Numbered from the stretch's first letter, positions 1 through 8,348 are shown. The stretch: 50,500 nucleotides of DNA from JBFXAN01 sp050184225 (GCA_050184225.1 JBFXAN010000032.1:1-50500); one strand, 5' to 3'. Program-made: numbers and translations. Notes: generated from the letters alone by a model not told the origin.

Positions 1-127
1 GAATCGCGGCCCGCCGACCTCCGCTCACCCACGGGCTCGCCCGCCCTCAGGGCCGCCGGTCTGGCGTGCCGGGCGGAACCTCGCCCGCCACCCTCACTCT
101 ACCGACCTCGCCAGATACAAGGGCTGC

Positions 128-814
128 TTACTCCAGCGACCGCGTTACCTGGACCTGTTCGAGCCGATCGACGAGGGCGGTGCGGCGGGAGCGGATGGTG
201 GTGCGGTGGGCGACGAGGGCACGCAGGGTGGAGAGCGTTGGGGCGCCGCGCACGGACGCGATCGTCGTGAGGTATTGTTCGACCTCGCGGACGGCGAGGG
301 CGAGCTCCCAGACGTGGGTGCGGGCACCGCCGGCCGTGCGGTCGGCGACGACGCGGTGTTCGAGGTCGGTGACGGCCTCGTCGAGGTTCTGCGCCTGCTC
401 CGCGAGGTCAAAGGCACGGCGGCGGAAGCGGCGGGCGCCGGCGTGCTCGGGATCGAGGCTGAGCGCCGCCATCGAGATTCGCTCGAACTCACGCACGGCA
501 ATCAAGTACTGCTCCATCGAATCGCTTGTGGCGGCGAGCTCGAGCAGCCCGCGTACCTCGCGGTTGGCGCGACGGGAGCCGCGACGGGAACCGGAATCGA
601 GCGCCGCGACGCTCGGGGCGATGGCGAGCTGCGTGACCCGCCAAGCCAGCCAGGCGCCGCCGACGAGCACCGCCGCCGCGGCGACGACGGCCAGTAGGGC
701 GACGATCAACGCCACGATGATCGACGCGGCGACACCGGCCACCACCAATCCCCCGATGATCAACCACGGATTCCGTGGCAACCGAACAACGTATCCGCCA
801 TAACGACCGTACAT
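128..814 (-). CDS. Hypothetical membrane-anchored protein
   Basis: A 228-residue protein I cannot assign to a family. Residues about 17-58 form one long run of Ile, Val, Leu and Ala, enough for two closely spaced membrane helices. Past residue 70 the protein is charged and helix-rich, with many Arg, Glu and Leu, and is probably cytoplasmic and coiled. The short N-terminus (MYGRYGGYVV) carries several Tyr and Gly. It is divergent from hemA, separated by about 300 bases, so the two share a regulatory region but need not share function. The sequence 3' of the stop (1-127) shows nothing I recognise. The plus-strand overlapping frames are Arg/Ser-rich shadows; only this frame has a sensible membrane protein composition. 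Confidence 0.7.
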   Translation of the reverse strand: MYGRYGGYVVRLPRNPWLIIGGLVVAGVAASIIVALIVALLAVVAAAAVLVGGAWLAWRVTQLAIAPSVAALDSGSRRGSRRANREVRGLLELAATSDSMEQYLIAVREFERISMAALSLDPEHAGARRFRRRAFDLAEQAQNLDEAVTDLEHRVVADRTAGGARTHVWELALAVREVEQYLTTIASVRGAPTLSTLRALVAHRTTIRSRRTALVDRLEQVQVTRSLE

Positions 815-919
815 AGTCCATCACTCCAGAATGCGCCCTGTTCTTCAGAGTACCCCCGCGCGGACTGATCGGAAAGTAGGGGTAGCCGGAATACCCGATC
901 TCAGGAGCCGAACGAGACG

Positions 920-960
920 ATTGTGAAACGCTGCACGGATGCTTGACCCTGGTTCACAAT
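920..960. promoter_or_regulatory. Rex-like half-sites around the hemA -35
   Basis: ATTGTGAA (920-927) and its exact reverse complement TTCACAAT (953-960) flank the hemA -35 hexamer. TTGTGAA/TTCACAA is the half-site of the redox repressor Rex, whose normal operator has the two halves about 6 bases apart; here the gap is 25 bases, giving centres 33 bases apart (about three helical turns). Rex control of hem genes is known in Streptomyces. Binding here is inference, and the spacing is atypical. Confidence 0.4.
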
Positions 961-971
961 ACTCCTAGAAT
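943..971 (+). promoter_or_regulatory. Sigma70-type promoter of hemA
   Basis: TTGACC (943-948) and TAGAAT (966-971) are separated by exactly 17 bases, close to the consensus housekeeping promoter. Predicted transcription start near 978, giving a hemA leader of about 140 bases. Confidence 0.7.
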
Positions 972-1022
972 CTCCCTACAATGCACTTATGATCGCGGCA
1001 AATGACTAGGTTTAGGGAGATT
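969..1022 (+). promoter_or_regulatory. 10-bp inverted repeat spanning -10 and leader of hemA
   Basis: AATCTCCCTA (969-978) and TAGGGAGATT (1013-1022) are perfect reverse complements separated by 34 bases. The left arm overlaps the last bases of the -10 hexamer. It could be a repressor operator or, if the start lies upstream, a leader hairpin. Function is not known. Confidence 0.4.
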
Positions 1023-1119
1023 TCACCACGACGCTGGGATGCGGGGGTTCCTATCGTGTCATCGCTGTCGCCGGCATCGACTACCGCCACGCAACACCCA
1101 ACGGGGAATTGAGGAACCC

Positions 1120-2403
1120 ATGCTCCTCTTTGCCGGACTCAGCCATCAGCGAACGCCGCTTGCGCTCCGCGAACGGTGTGCCGTTTCCGTTGACGAGCGC
1201 GATCGGGTGCGTGCCGATCTCACCGACCGCTTCGGTCATGCTGTGCTGCTCTCGACGTGCGGGCGAATCGAGGTCTACGCCGACGTCGCCGACGATGCCG
1301 CCGCCGAGTTCGCACCGACGATCGCCGCGTGGCTGGCACGGCGGGCCGCAATCACAATCGACGAGATCGACGCTTATCTCGACCGTGCAGCCGGCGACGA
1401 GGCGATGCGACGGGTGGTTCGGGTCGCCTGCGGGTTGGCGTCGGCGTTGGAGGGTGAGGATGAAGTCCTGGGGCAGGTACGGCGCGCCTGGCTCGATGCC
1501 GGGCTTGCCGGAACGCTGTCGCCGTCATTGGACTCTGCCTTTCGTCTCGCCGTGAGAACCGGCCGCCAGGTCCGGCGGTTCGGTAGCCGCGACGCGTGGA
1601 CCTCGCTGGCGGAATCCGCCGCGGCGCACGTCGGGCTCGCGGCCGGCGACCAGGCGACGCCGCGAGTGTTGATCGCCGGCAGTGGTCCGATGGGTCTGCG
1701 GGCGGCACATACCCTCCGTGCCCGATTCGGCGCCGACCTGGAGATGAAGATGGCCGGGCGCACACCCGCGCGGGTGCATGCCCACGCCGCCCAGGTTGAC
1801 GCGCAACCGCTGAGCCTCGCCGAGATCCCGGCGGCGCTGGCGTGGGCCGATGCGGCGATCGTCGGTCTGCGAACGCGCGTGCCCTTGATCAACGCCGGGT
1901 CGATCGCACCCCGCGATCCGGAGCATCCATTGCTGGTCGTCGACCTCTCCCTGCCCCGCGCGGTCGAGCACGCCGTCGGTGCGATCCCCGGCGTCAGTCT
2001 GCGTGATGTCGATCATCTCTCGAGCGAGGAGCGCGGACACTCCCGCTGGGATGCCGACGACCGCGATCGGATCGAATCCCTTGTCGAGCGGGCGCTCGCC
2101 GACCACACGGCGCTGACCCACCGCACCGATGCGGAAGCAACCCTCGCCGCGCTTCGCATCCAGGCCGACGGCGTGCGCCGGGCACAGCTCGACCGCACCC
2201 TCCGGCAATTGCCACAGCTCGATGCCGAGGCACGCTGGGTGCTCGACGCGCTCACCCGCGCGATCGTGAACCGCGTTCTGCACGCACCGACGATGCAGCT
2301 CAAGGGTGCGGATGGCGAGGCGATCGCGGCACAGGTGCGGGAGGTTTTTGGGCTGGCGGACCTCTCCCCCGGCCCCTCCCCTCGCAGGGGAGGGGAGTCC
2401 TGA
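1120..2403 (+). CDS. hemA: Glutamyl-tRNA reductase HemA
   Basis: NADPH-dependent reduction of glutamyl-tRNA to glutamate-1-semialdehyde, the first committed step of C5-route tetrapyrrole synthesis in the cytoplasm. The 427-residue product has the expected domains: catalytic N-terminus with GLSHQRTPLALRE and the nucleophilic Cys in LLSTCGR (the family usually has STCNR), the EGEDEVLGQVR helix, a Rossmann domain with VLIAGSGPMG, and the C-terminal dimerisation helices (LDALTRAIVNRVLH). The ATG at 1120 is chosen over the in-frame codon at 1039 because GAGG lies 6 bases upstream and the family starts at this point. The last 13 residues (LSPGPSPRRGGES) and the stop come from a palindromic repeat, not from the hemA family. 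The other early haem genes are not adjacent. Confidence 0.93.
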   Translation: MLLFAGLSHQRTPLALRERCAVSVDERDRVRADLTDRFGHAVLLSTCGRIEVYADVADDAAAEFAPTIAAWLARRAAITIDEIDAYLDRAAGDEAMRRVVRVACGLASALEGEDEVLGQVRRAWLDAGLAGTLSPSLDSAFRLAVRTGRQVRRFGSRDAWTSLAESAAAHVGLAAGDQATPRVLIAGSGPMGLRAAHTLRARFGADLEMKMAGRTPARVHAHAAQVDAQPLSLAEIPAALAWADAAIVGLRTRVPLINAGSIAPRDPEHPLLVVDLSLPRAVEHAVGAIPGVSLRDVDHLSSEERGHSRWDADDRDRIESLVERALADHTALTHRTDAEATLAALRIQADGVRRAQLDRTLRQLPQLDAEARWVLDALTRAIVNRVLHAPTMQLKGADGEAIAAQVREVFGLADLSPGPSPRRGGES

Positions 2404-2519
2404 TCTGGGGTGGGGGTCAGCGTCAACGTTGCGGCAGACTGACGGTGGCGTGGTCCACGCGGGCAGACCACGGTAGAACGAGACTCCCCTCCCCTGCGAG
2501 GGGAGGGGCCGGGGGAGAG
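2362..2519. repeat. Palindromic element, family A copy 1
   Basis: Perfect 38-bp inverted repeat (2362-2399 versus 2482-2519) around an 82-base loop. Each arm also folds on itself through a pyrimidine/purine core, CCCCTCCCCT-CGC-AGGGGAGGGG in the left arm. The loop is recognisably similar to that of the copy at 23741-23899, so this is a full-length dispersed element rather than a chance hairpin. It encodes the HemA C-terminus and lies between hemA and the aldo/keto reductase, where the RNA would make a strong stem. Confidence 0.85.
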
Positions 2520-2537
2520 GTTGGACAGGAGAAAATC

Positions 2538-3530
2538 ATGCGATATCGACCGCTTGCGGGAACCGATCGGCAGGTGTCGGAGGTTGGGTTCGGCGTTTGG
2601 ACGGTGACGGCCGGGTGGTGGGGTGACTATAGCGACGAGCAGGCGGTGGCGATGATCCGGCGGGCGCTCGACCTGGGGATCACGTTTTTCGACACGGCGG
2701 ACACATACGGCGATGGGCGCGGCGAGACGTTGCTGGCGGAGGCACTCGGCGCGGAGCGCGAGCGGGTCGTGATCGGGACCAAGTTCGGCTATGACCCTTC
2801 ACGGCAGGAAGGCCCGCGCGGGCAGCGCGAGCTGCCACAGGACTGGTCGCCGGCGTTCGTGCGACGGGCATGCGAGGCGAGCCTGCGACGGTTGGGCACG
2901 GATCGGATCGATTGCTGGCAGCTGCACAACCCGAAGATGGACGCGATCGAGCGCGATGACCTCTGGCAGACGCTGGAGGACCTGCGCCGCGAGGGGAAGA
3001 TCCAAAGCTACGGTGTGGCGCTCGGCCCACGCATCGGCTGGCGCGACGAGGGACTGCGCGCGCTGCACGAGCGGCGCGTCCCCGTGATCCAGATCATTCA
3101 CAACCTGTTTGAGCAGGACCCTGGGGCGGACCTGATCGCGGCGGCACGTGAGATCGGCGCCTCGGCGATCGTGCGCGTGCCGCACTCGTCTGGACTGTTG
3201 GAGGGACACTTCACAGAGGAGACAACGTTTGCGGCCGGCGACCATCGCCGGCATCGCTCCCGCGAGTGGTTGGTCGAGGGGGTGAAGAAGGTGGAGCGGG
3301 TTCGTTTCCTCGAGGCAGACGGAGCGCGGACGCTCGGGCAGGCGGCGCTCAAGTGGCTGCTGGCCGATCCGCTGATCGCCTCGACGCTGCCGAACATCTA
3401 CGACGAGGCGCAACTCGCGGAGTTCGCCGCCGCGCCGGACATGCCGGACCTCTCAGAGGAAGAGTTACAACGCTGCGCCGCGCTCTATGCGGAGAATTTC
3501 GGCCTGACGCCGGTCGAGGCGGCCGGCTAG
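2538..3530 (+). CDS. Aldo/keto reductase
   Basis: NADPH-dependent reductase of the aldo/keto reductase superfamily, 330 residues, a TIM barrel in the cytoplasm. All four catalytic residues are visible: Asp and Tyr in FFDTADTYGDG, Lys in VVIGTKFGYD and His in CWQLHNPK. The start at 2538 is preceded by AGGAGA with a 5-base gap; the earlier in-frame codons lie inside the palindromic repeat. It sits between hemA and an AhbAB-like gene on the same strand, but the repeat upstream and an inverted repeat downstream may separate the transcripts. The substrate cannot be told from sequence; a link to tetrapyrrole metabolism rests only on position. Confidence 0.85.
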   Translation: MRYRPLAGTDRQVSEVGFGVWTVTAGWWGDYSDEQAVAMIRRALDLGITFFDTADTYGDGRGETLLAEALGAERERVVIGTKFGYDPSRQEGPRGQRELPQDWSPAFVRRACEASLRRLGTDRIDCWQLHNPKMDAIERDDLWQTLEDLRREGKIQSYGVALGPRIGWRDEGLRALHERRVPVIQIIHNLFEQDPGADLIAAAREIGASAIVRVPHSSGLLEGHFTEETTFAAGDHRRHRSREWLVEGVKKVERVRFLEADGARTLGQAALKWLLADPLIASTLPNIYDEAQLAEFAAAPDMPDLSEEELQRCAALYAENFGLTPVEAAG

Positions 3531-3535
3531 CGGAC

Positions 3536-3598
3536 GATTCACTACCAGGGCGCGAAGGCGCCAAGATTTCAGAGAACGTGGCGTCCTGGCAGTGAATC
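3536..3598. repeat. Imperfect palindromic repeat after the aldo/keto reductase
   Basis: GATTCACTACCAGG (3536-3549) pairs with CCTGGCAGTGAATC (3585-3598) at 13 of 14 positions. The loop holds GCGCGAAGGCGCCAAG, a sequence type common in dispersed bacterial intergenic repeats. It starts 5 bases past the aldo/keto reductase stop and could act as a terminator. Confidence 0.6.
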
Positions 3599-3626
3599 CT
3601 CCCAATCAGCGAACTGGGTAGGGATT

Positions 3627-4757
3627 ATGACGACCACGCGCGTTCCGACCGGCATCGATGACCCGGTGAACACGGCGATCCTTGCCGTCTCGGAGGACCA
3701 ACTCCAGGGGTTCCAGCGCGATCCCCTCGGTGTGATCGCCGCCCGGTCCGGCGTGCCCGTCCCCCTGGTGATCGAGCGGATCCGGGCGATGCTGGAGGCC
3801 GGAACGATCCGGCGGGTGCGACAGACGTTGATGTCGACCAACCTCGCCGCTGGGGCGCTGGTGGCCTGGCGTGTGCCGGAGGATCGGCTACAGCGTGCCT
3901 TCGATCACATGTTTCAAGATGATCCTTTCTCTGGTCATGTCGTCATCCGCACGGCGGACGCGGCAACCGCCGGCGCGACGTACCGGCTGTGGACAACGCT
4001 GAAGGTGCCACAGGGGTATTCGATCGAGAAGCACGCGCGCTATTTGGCGGAGCAGGTGGGTGCGGAGACGTTTCGGCTGATGCCGGCGAAGGCGCTCTTT
4101 GCGCTTGGGGTAGGCCATACCAGGCGGCGCGGCATGGAGCCGGGTGCGCGGGCGGACGAGCCGGCCGAGGTGCTGACCGTCTCGACCGTTGCGCTGTCCG
4201 ACCTGGAGTGGCGGGTGTTGACCACGCTCAAGCGTGAGTTCGCGGCCGGGGAGATCGTGCCCGACCTCTGGAACGCGCGCGCTGCCGAGGCCGGCATGAC
4301 GCCGGACACATTCTGTGAGATCGCCGAGTCCCTGGAACAGCGCGGCGTGCTCGGCCGGTTTTCCACGTTCCTCGAGCACGTCAAGCCGCTGGCCGATGGC
4401 CAGCGCGTGACGCGCTATAACGCCTTGTTTCACTGGGCCGTGCCGGTGGGCCGGGAGATCGAAGCGGGGCGTGAGGTCGGCCGGCACTTCATCATCACGC
4501 ACGCCTACTGGCGCGAGGGCGGGCCTGAGTTCCGAAACGTCAATGTGATGGCGGTTTGTCACGGCATGGAGAAGGAGATGGTGCTCGCGCACAAGGCCGC
4601 GATCGACGCGCACCTGACGGAAGCCGGCATCCCGGCCGGCTACACCAACGTCTTCTGGGGTGGGCGCAGCGAGATCAAGCCCTCGGAGATCTCGCCGATC
4701 GTCTATGCGGAGTGGTGCAAGTCGCGCGGTGTTGACCCGGAATCGATGCGGGTCTGA
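3627..4757 (+). CDS. Two-domain Lrp/AsnC protein, AhbA/AhbB siroheme decarboxylase-like
   Basis: A 376-residue protein made of two tandem Lrp/AsnC-type units. Each unit has a helix-turn-helix-like segment (about residues 15-55 and 190-240) followed by an alpha/beta ligand domain (about 70-150 and 260-330). This layout matches a fusion of AhbA and AhbB, the two subunits that decarboxylate sirohaem to didecarboxysirohaem in the alternative haem route and that act as enzymes rather than regulators. IIRR-like IRRVRQTL and the THAYWREG segment recall the family. Its position two genes after hemA supports a tetrapyrrole role. The alternative is an ordinary Lrp-type transcription factor. The start is preceded by TAGGG. 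Confidence 0.6.
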   Translation: MTTTRVPTGIDDPVNTAILAVSEDQLQGFQRDPLGVIAARSGVPVPLVIERIRAMLEAGTIRRVRQTLMSTNLAAGALVAWRVPEDRLQRAFDHMFQDDPFSGHVVIRTADAATAGATYRLWTTLKVPQGYSIEKHARYLAEQVGAETFRLMPAKALFALGVGHTRRRGMEPGARADEPAEVLTVSTVALSDLEWRVLTTLKREFAAGEIVPDLWNARAAEAGMTPDTFCEIAESLEQRGVLGRFSTFLEHVKPLADGQRVTRYNALFHWAVPVGREIEAGREVGRHFIITHAYWREGGPEFRNVNVMAVCHGMEKEMVLAHKAAIDAHLTEAGIPAGYTNVFWGGRSEIKPSEISPIVYAEWCKSRGVDPESMRV

Positions 4758-4767
4758 GCGCCGGACA

Positions 4768-6360
4768 TTACCGCTCTGCCGGATTCGCCTGATGGACAAT
4801 CGCGCCGCCGACGATCGTCATCGCCACCGGGATCGACGCGATGTGCTGCGCATCGCAGACGAAGGGATCGTCGTCGAGCACCACGAGGTCAGCGCGTTTG
4901 CCCGGCTCGATGCTGCCGGCGATCGCTTCCTCGAAGGCGCCGAACGCGGCCCAGGTCGTGAAGGACCGGATCGCATCGAGGCGAGTCATGCGCTGATGCG
5001 GCTGCCAGTGGGGGTCATCGCCATCGCGCGGCCGCCGGGTGACGGCGGCATGGATACCGTAGAGCGGGTTCGGGGGTTCGACCGGAAAGTCGGAGCCGCC
5101 CAGGATGATCACGCCTGAATCGAGCAGCGAACGCCAGGCATAGGCGCCGGCCAGCCGGTCGGGGCCAATTGCGTCGCCGGCCCAGCGCATGTCTGAGGTG
5201 CAGTGGGTCTGTTGCATGCTCGGCAGCACGCCCAACTGACGGAATCGGGGGATGTCCTCGCGACGCAGGATCTGGGCGTGTTCGACGCGGAAACGGCGAT
5301 CCTCACCCGGATAGCGGTCGAGCACAGACGCGAAGGCATCGAGCACGGTCGTGTTGGCGCGGTCGCCGATCGCGTGGATGCACGGCTGGAAGCCGGCGGC
5401 GGCAGCTTCGCCGGTAAGGTGTGCGAGTTCTGCCGGTTCGATCAGCGTCAGGCCGGTGTTGTCCGGGGCGTCGCGGTACGGCTCGTGCATCGCGGCGCCG
5501 CGCGAGCCGAGGGCGCCGTCCGCGAGAAACTTGACGGCGCGGATCGTCAGCCGGCCGCGCGGATCGATCTCCGGTCCGCGCTCGCGGTAGGCGGGCCAGG
5601 CGCTCCGCGAGCGTCCCATCACGGCGGCATAATTCCGAAACGGGAAGCGGCCGCGCTCGATCAGCCGCCTGTAGGCGTCGATCGTTTCGAGGCCGATCCC
5701 CATTTCATGCACGCCGGTCAGGCCGACGCTGAGACAGCGGGCAATCGCCTGCTCGATCGCGGCATCCGTCTCCGCTTCACCCGGCTCTGGGATGACCGAG
5801 CGCACGAGATCCTGAGCGAGGTCAATGAGCACACCCGTTGGCTCTCCATCAGCGTCACGCAGCAGACGGCCGCCAGGCGGGTCTTCCGTTCCGCGATTGA
5901 TGCCGGCGGCCCGCATGGCGGCGGCGTTCACCCAGGTGGCATGACCATCGACGCGGGTCAGGGCGACCGGATTGTCCGGAGCGGCAGCGGTCAGCGGAGC
6001 GTACGACGGAAAACCGCCGCCCGGCCAGAGTGACTGATCCCACCCTCGCCCCACGATCCAGGCGCCGCGCGGCCGCTCCCGCGCGGCGGCCGCCACCGTC
6101 CGCGCCACATCGTCGACCGACGTGAGGCCGCCGGCATCGACCGATGTGATCGCCCGCGCCAGCCCGATCAGGTGCGCGTGACTGTCGACGAATCCGGGCA
6201 GCACAACGCGACCCCGCAGGTCGAGCGCTTCCTCACCCGCGTCCGGGTTGATCTCCTGTTGCTGTCCGACAAAGGCAATCAGCCCATCGCGGACGACGAT
6301 GCTGTCGGCGGTGGTGTTGTGCGGATCGAGGGTATGGACGCGGGCATTGGTGAGGAGCAT
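4768..6360 (-). CDS. Amidohydrolase, YtcJ-like
   Basis: Metal-dependent hydrolase of the amidohydrolase superfamily, 530 residues, cytoplasmic, of the YtcJ type, whose members act on amide or imide substrates. Metal ligands are visible in order: HxH in GFVDSHAHL near residue 60, His in FQPCIHAIGDRANT, His in FRVEHAQIL and Asp in LGGSDFPVEPPN. An N-terminal beta-sandwich segment (MLLTNARVHTLD) and a C-terminal one (KRADLVVLDDDPF) complete the fold. It follows the binding-protein gene on the same strand and probably shares its transcript. The ATG lies 4 bases from the end of a 187-bp palindrome, so its only ribosome-binding sequence (TAGG) is encoded by or next to the repeat. It converges tail to tail with the AhbAB-like gene, 10 bases apart. 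Confidence 0.85.
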   Translation of the reverse strand: MLLTNARVHTLDPHNTTADSIVVRDGLIAFVGQQQEINPDAGEEALDLRGRVVLPGFVDSHAHLIGLARAITSVDAGGLTSVDDVARTVAAAARERPRGAWIVGRGWDQSLWPGGGFPSYAPLTAAAPDNPVALTRVDGHATWVNAAAMRAAGINRGTEDPPGGRLLRDADGEPTGVLIDLAQDLVRSVIPEPGEAETDAAIEQAIARCLSVGLTGVHEMGIGLETIDAYRRLIERGRFPFRNYAAVMGRSRSAWPAYRERGPEIDPRGRLTIRAVKFLADGALGSRGAAMHEPYRDAPDNTGLTLIEPAELAHLTGEAAAAGFQPCIHAIGDRANTTVLDAFASVLDRYPGEDRRFRVEHAQILRREDIPRFRQLGVLPSMQQTHCTSDMRWAGDAIGPDRLAGAYAWRSLLDSGVIILGGSDFPVEPPNPLYGIHAAVTRRPRDGDDPHWQPHQRMTRLDAIRSFTTWAAFGAFEEAIAGSIEPGKRADLVVLDDDPFVCDAQHIASIPVAMTIVGGAIVHQANPAER

Positions 6361-6363
6361 TAC

Positions 6364-6550
6364 CTAACCCGGTTCGCTACGCTCACAGCGCCCCCTTCCC
6401 TCGCAAGGAAGGGGGAGTTCTCGTCGACCGAGGCTGACAGTATCTTCTCGGTTCTGCGTGGCGAAGTGAAGATCGTTCACCCATCGCAGGAGAGGACGCC
6501 CCCTTCCCTGCGAGGGAAGGGGGCGCTGTGAGCGTAGCGAACCGGGTTAG
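6364..6550. repeat. Perfect 42-bp inverted repeat, family B
   Basis: Arms 6364-6405 and 6509-6550 are perfect reverse complements. The inner end of each arm has a purine/pyrimidine core of the same style as family A (CCCCTTCCCT plus CGC). The element occupies nearly the whole interval between the binding-protein stop (6557) and the amidohydrolase start (6360). Confidence 0.85.
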
Positions 6551-6556
6551 ATTTCC

Positions 6557-8326
6557 CTATTTCGAGACGAAGACGTTGACGAACGATTCGGCGGCCCAGC
6601 CGTAGGTGACGCTGAGGGTGTAGCCCTTCACCCACGGCTGCAGGGCGAAGTAGGCGGGGCCGATCATCACCGGCGCGTAGTAGGCCTTTTCGTTGCCACG
6701 GGCGACGATTTGACGAATCGCCGTGACGCGCTGGTTCTCGTCGAGGGTCGTCACTTCCTTGTCGATCATCGCGTCCAGTTCCGGGTCGTTGATGCCGGCG
6801 TGGTTGCGCGTGCTCTTCGAGTGCAACTGATTGAAGACGAAGTCATGCGCGTCCGTCACCGGTGTCTGCAGGGCGAAGGCGACGCCATCGTCCGGAATCC
6901 GGCCGAAGAGGATGCCGCCGGAGACGATCCATTCACCGCGATAGTCGGCGGGCACGACCGAGGGCTGGAAGACGTTCGTCTCGCGGAGGAAGCCTGAGGT
7001 CGCCTCCGCCCACTGGTTGTAGACCTCGGTGTAGCCGTTGGGCGTGTAATAGAACTTTATCGGCAGCTTGTTGCTCTCGTCGTAGCCAGCCGCCTGCAGC
7101 AGGGCGACGGCCTCGGCCACATCCTTCTTGCGGTCGCCGGTGCCGAAGAAACGGGTCGAGGGTAGGTTTGCCGGATCCTTCGGGTCGGTCCACCACTTGC
7201 CCAGGTTGGTCGGCACGAGATTCTGCCACCAGCCTTCACCGTCGTAGGTCAGGCTGAGCAGCGCGTCACGGTCGATCGCGAGCGAGAGCGCCTGACGGAC
7301 CCGCTCATCGGTGAACGGGCCGCTGCCACGCTGTTGGGTGAAGATGAACGGCAGCGTCCCAGACGGATACTTGATGATCGTTGCCTGGGGGTTGCTGCTG
7401 CGCACGTCGGGAATGCTCTCGTGGGTGACCTCGACGATATCGAGCTTCTCCGCCTGGAACTGCGCCAGTTGTTGCGAGCGCTCGCCGATGATCGCCATCG
7501 TCCAGGAATCGACGTAGGGCTGGCCCTTGAGGTAGAACTCCGGATGCTTGCGGAAGCGGAGCGACACGTCCGGTTGGTTGGACTCGAGGACGAACGGGCC
7601 GGCGCCGACCATGTCTCGACTCGGGTCGAGCGACGTGCCGGTTTCCTTGGGCAGAATCCACAGGTATTGCGGATTGGCGAGCGTGTTGAGGAACGGCGCA
7701 TACGGCTTGGACAGCCGGAAGACGGCCGTCTGATCGTCCGGCGTCTCGATGCCGGTGACGCCGGCGGCGGTGAAGACGGCGCGGTTCTGGTTCTTCTGCT
7801 CGGAGACAAAGCGCTCGTAGGAGGCCTTCACGTCTTCCGATGTGTACAGCCGTCCGTTGAGCGGCGGCTTGTCGTGGGACGTGGCGTCCGGCCGAATCTT
7901 GAAGACATAGGTGAGGCCGCCGTCCGTGATCTCCGGCTGCGCGGCGGCAAGATCCGGCACCGTCTCGTAGTTCTGGGCAGTCCTGGGATCGCTGTCCGTC
8001 TTGAACTTAAGCAGGCGTGGGTAGGTGAAGGCGGCGATCCGCTGCGTGGTATAGGACGTATTGACGACCGGGTCGAGCGGCGGCGTCAGCGGGTGATGGA
8101 AGGTAATCGCACCTCCCAGCTTCGGCTGCTCGCCCTGGCCTTGACTGCCGGAGATGACGCCTGCCTCGCGGGTGGCCTCGCCGATGATGCCGGATGAGTC
8201 GTCGGTGCTGCTACCACCACAGGCAACGAGAAAGGCGGCTGCCCCCGCGCCGCCTGCTACACCGAGCGCACGACGGCGGCTGACGCGGCTCACCCTCGTG
8301 ACCCAGAATCTATTCCCCAAAGACAT
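6557..8326 (-). CDS. ABC transporter substrate-binding lipoprotein (SBP_bac_5)
   Basis: Extracytoplasmic solute-binding protein of the peptide/nickel (family 5) class, 589 residues. The N-terminus has a twin-arginine stretch (SRRRALGV, residues 16-23), a hydrophobic run and the lipobox LVAC with Cys36, so export by Tat followed by lipidation is likely. A Ser/Gly/Asp linker follows, then the mature domain with PLTPPLDPVVNTSY, DVKASYERF and ALSLAIDRDALL, typical of the family. AGGAAAGGG precedes the ATG. No permease or ATPase gene is adjacent; the next gene downstream is the YtcJ-like amidohydrolase, suggesting import of a peptide- or amide-like substrate. An operator-like palindrome lies 23 bases upstream of the start. 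Confidence 0.9.
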   Translation of the reverse strand: MSLGNRFWVTRVSRVSRRRALGVAGGAGAAAFLVACGGSSTDDSSGIIGEATREAGVISGSQGQGEQPKLGGAITFHHPLTPPLDPVVNTSYTTQRIAAFTYPRLLKFKTDSDPRTAQNYETVPDLAAAQPEITDGGLTYVFKIRPDATSHDKPPLNGRLYTSEDVKASYERFVSEQKNQNRAVFTAAGVTGIETPDDQTAVFRLSKPYAPFLNTLANPQYLWILPKETGTSLDPSRDMVGAGPFVLESNQPDVSLRFRKHPEFYLKGQPYVDSWTMAIIGERSQQLAQFQAEKLDIVEVTHESIPDVRSSNPQATIIKYPSGTLPFIFTQQRGSGPFTDERVRQALSLAIDRDALLSLTYDGEGWWQNLVPTNLGKWWTDPKDPANLPSTRFFGTGDRKKDVAEAVALLQAAGYDESNKLPIKFYYTPNGYTEVYNQWAEATSGFLRETNVFQPSVVPADYRGEWIVSGGILFGRIPDDGVAFALQTPVTDAHDFVFNQLHSKSTRNHAGINDPELDAMIDKEVTTLDENQRVTAIRQIVARGNEKAYYAPVMIGPAYFALQPWVKGYTLSVTYGWAAESFVNVFVSK

Positions 8327-8348
8327 GGAACCCTTTCCTCTCCTTAAC

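Noticed and set aside
66..803. A 245-codon plus-strand frame opposite the membrane protein.
   Set aside because: Arg/Ser/Ala/Thr-rich composition typical of an antisense frame in high-GC DNA; the minus-strand frame has coherent membrane segments.
1039..1119. Upstream in-frame extension of hemA.
   Set aside because: It adds Arg/Cys-rich residues not found in the family and ignores the GAGG next to the ATG at 1120.
2400..2481. Possible small RNA or riboswitch in the loop of the family A repeat.
   Set aside because: The loop diverges strongly between the two copies while the arms are conserved, so conservation lies in the palindrome, not in an RNA domain.
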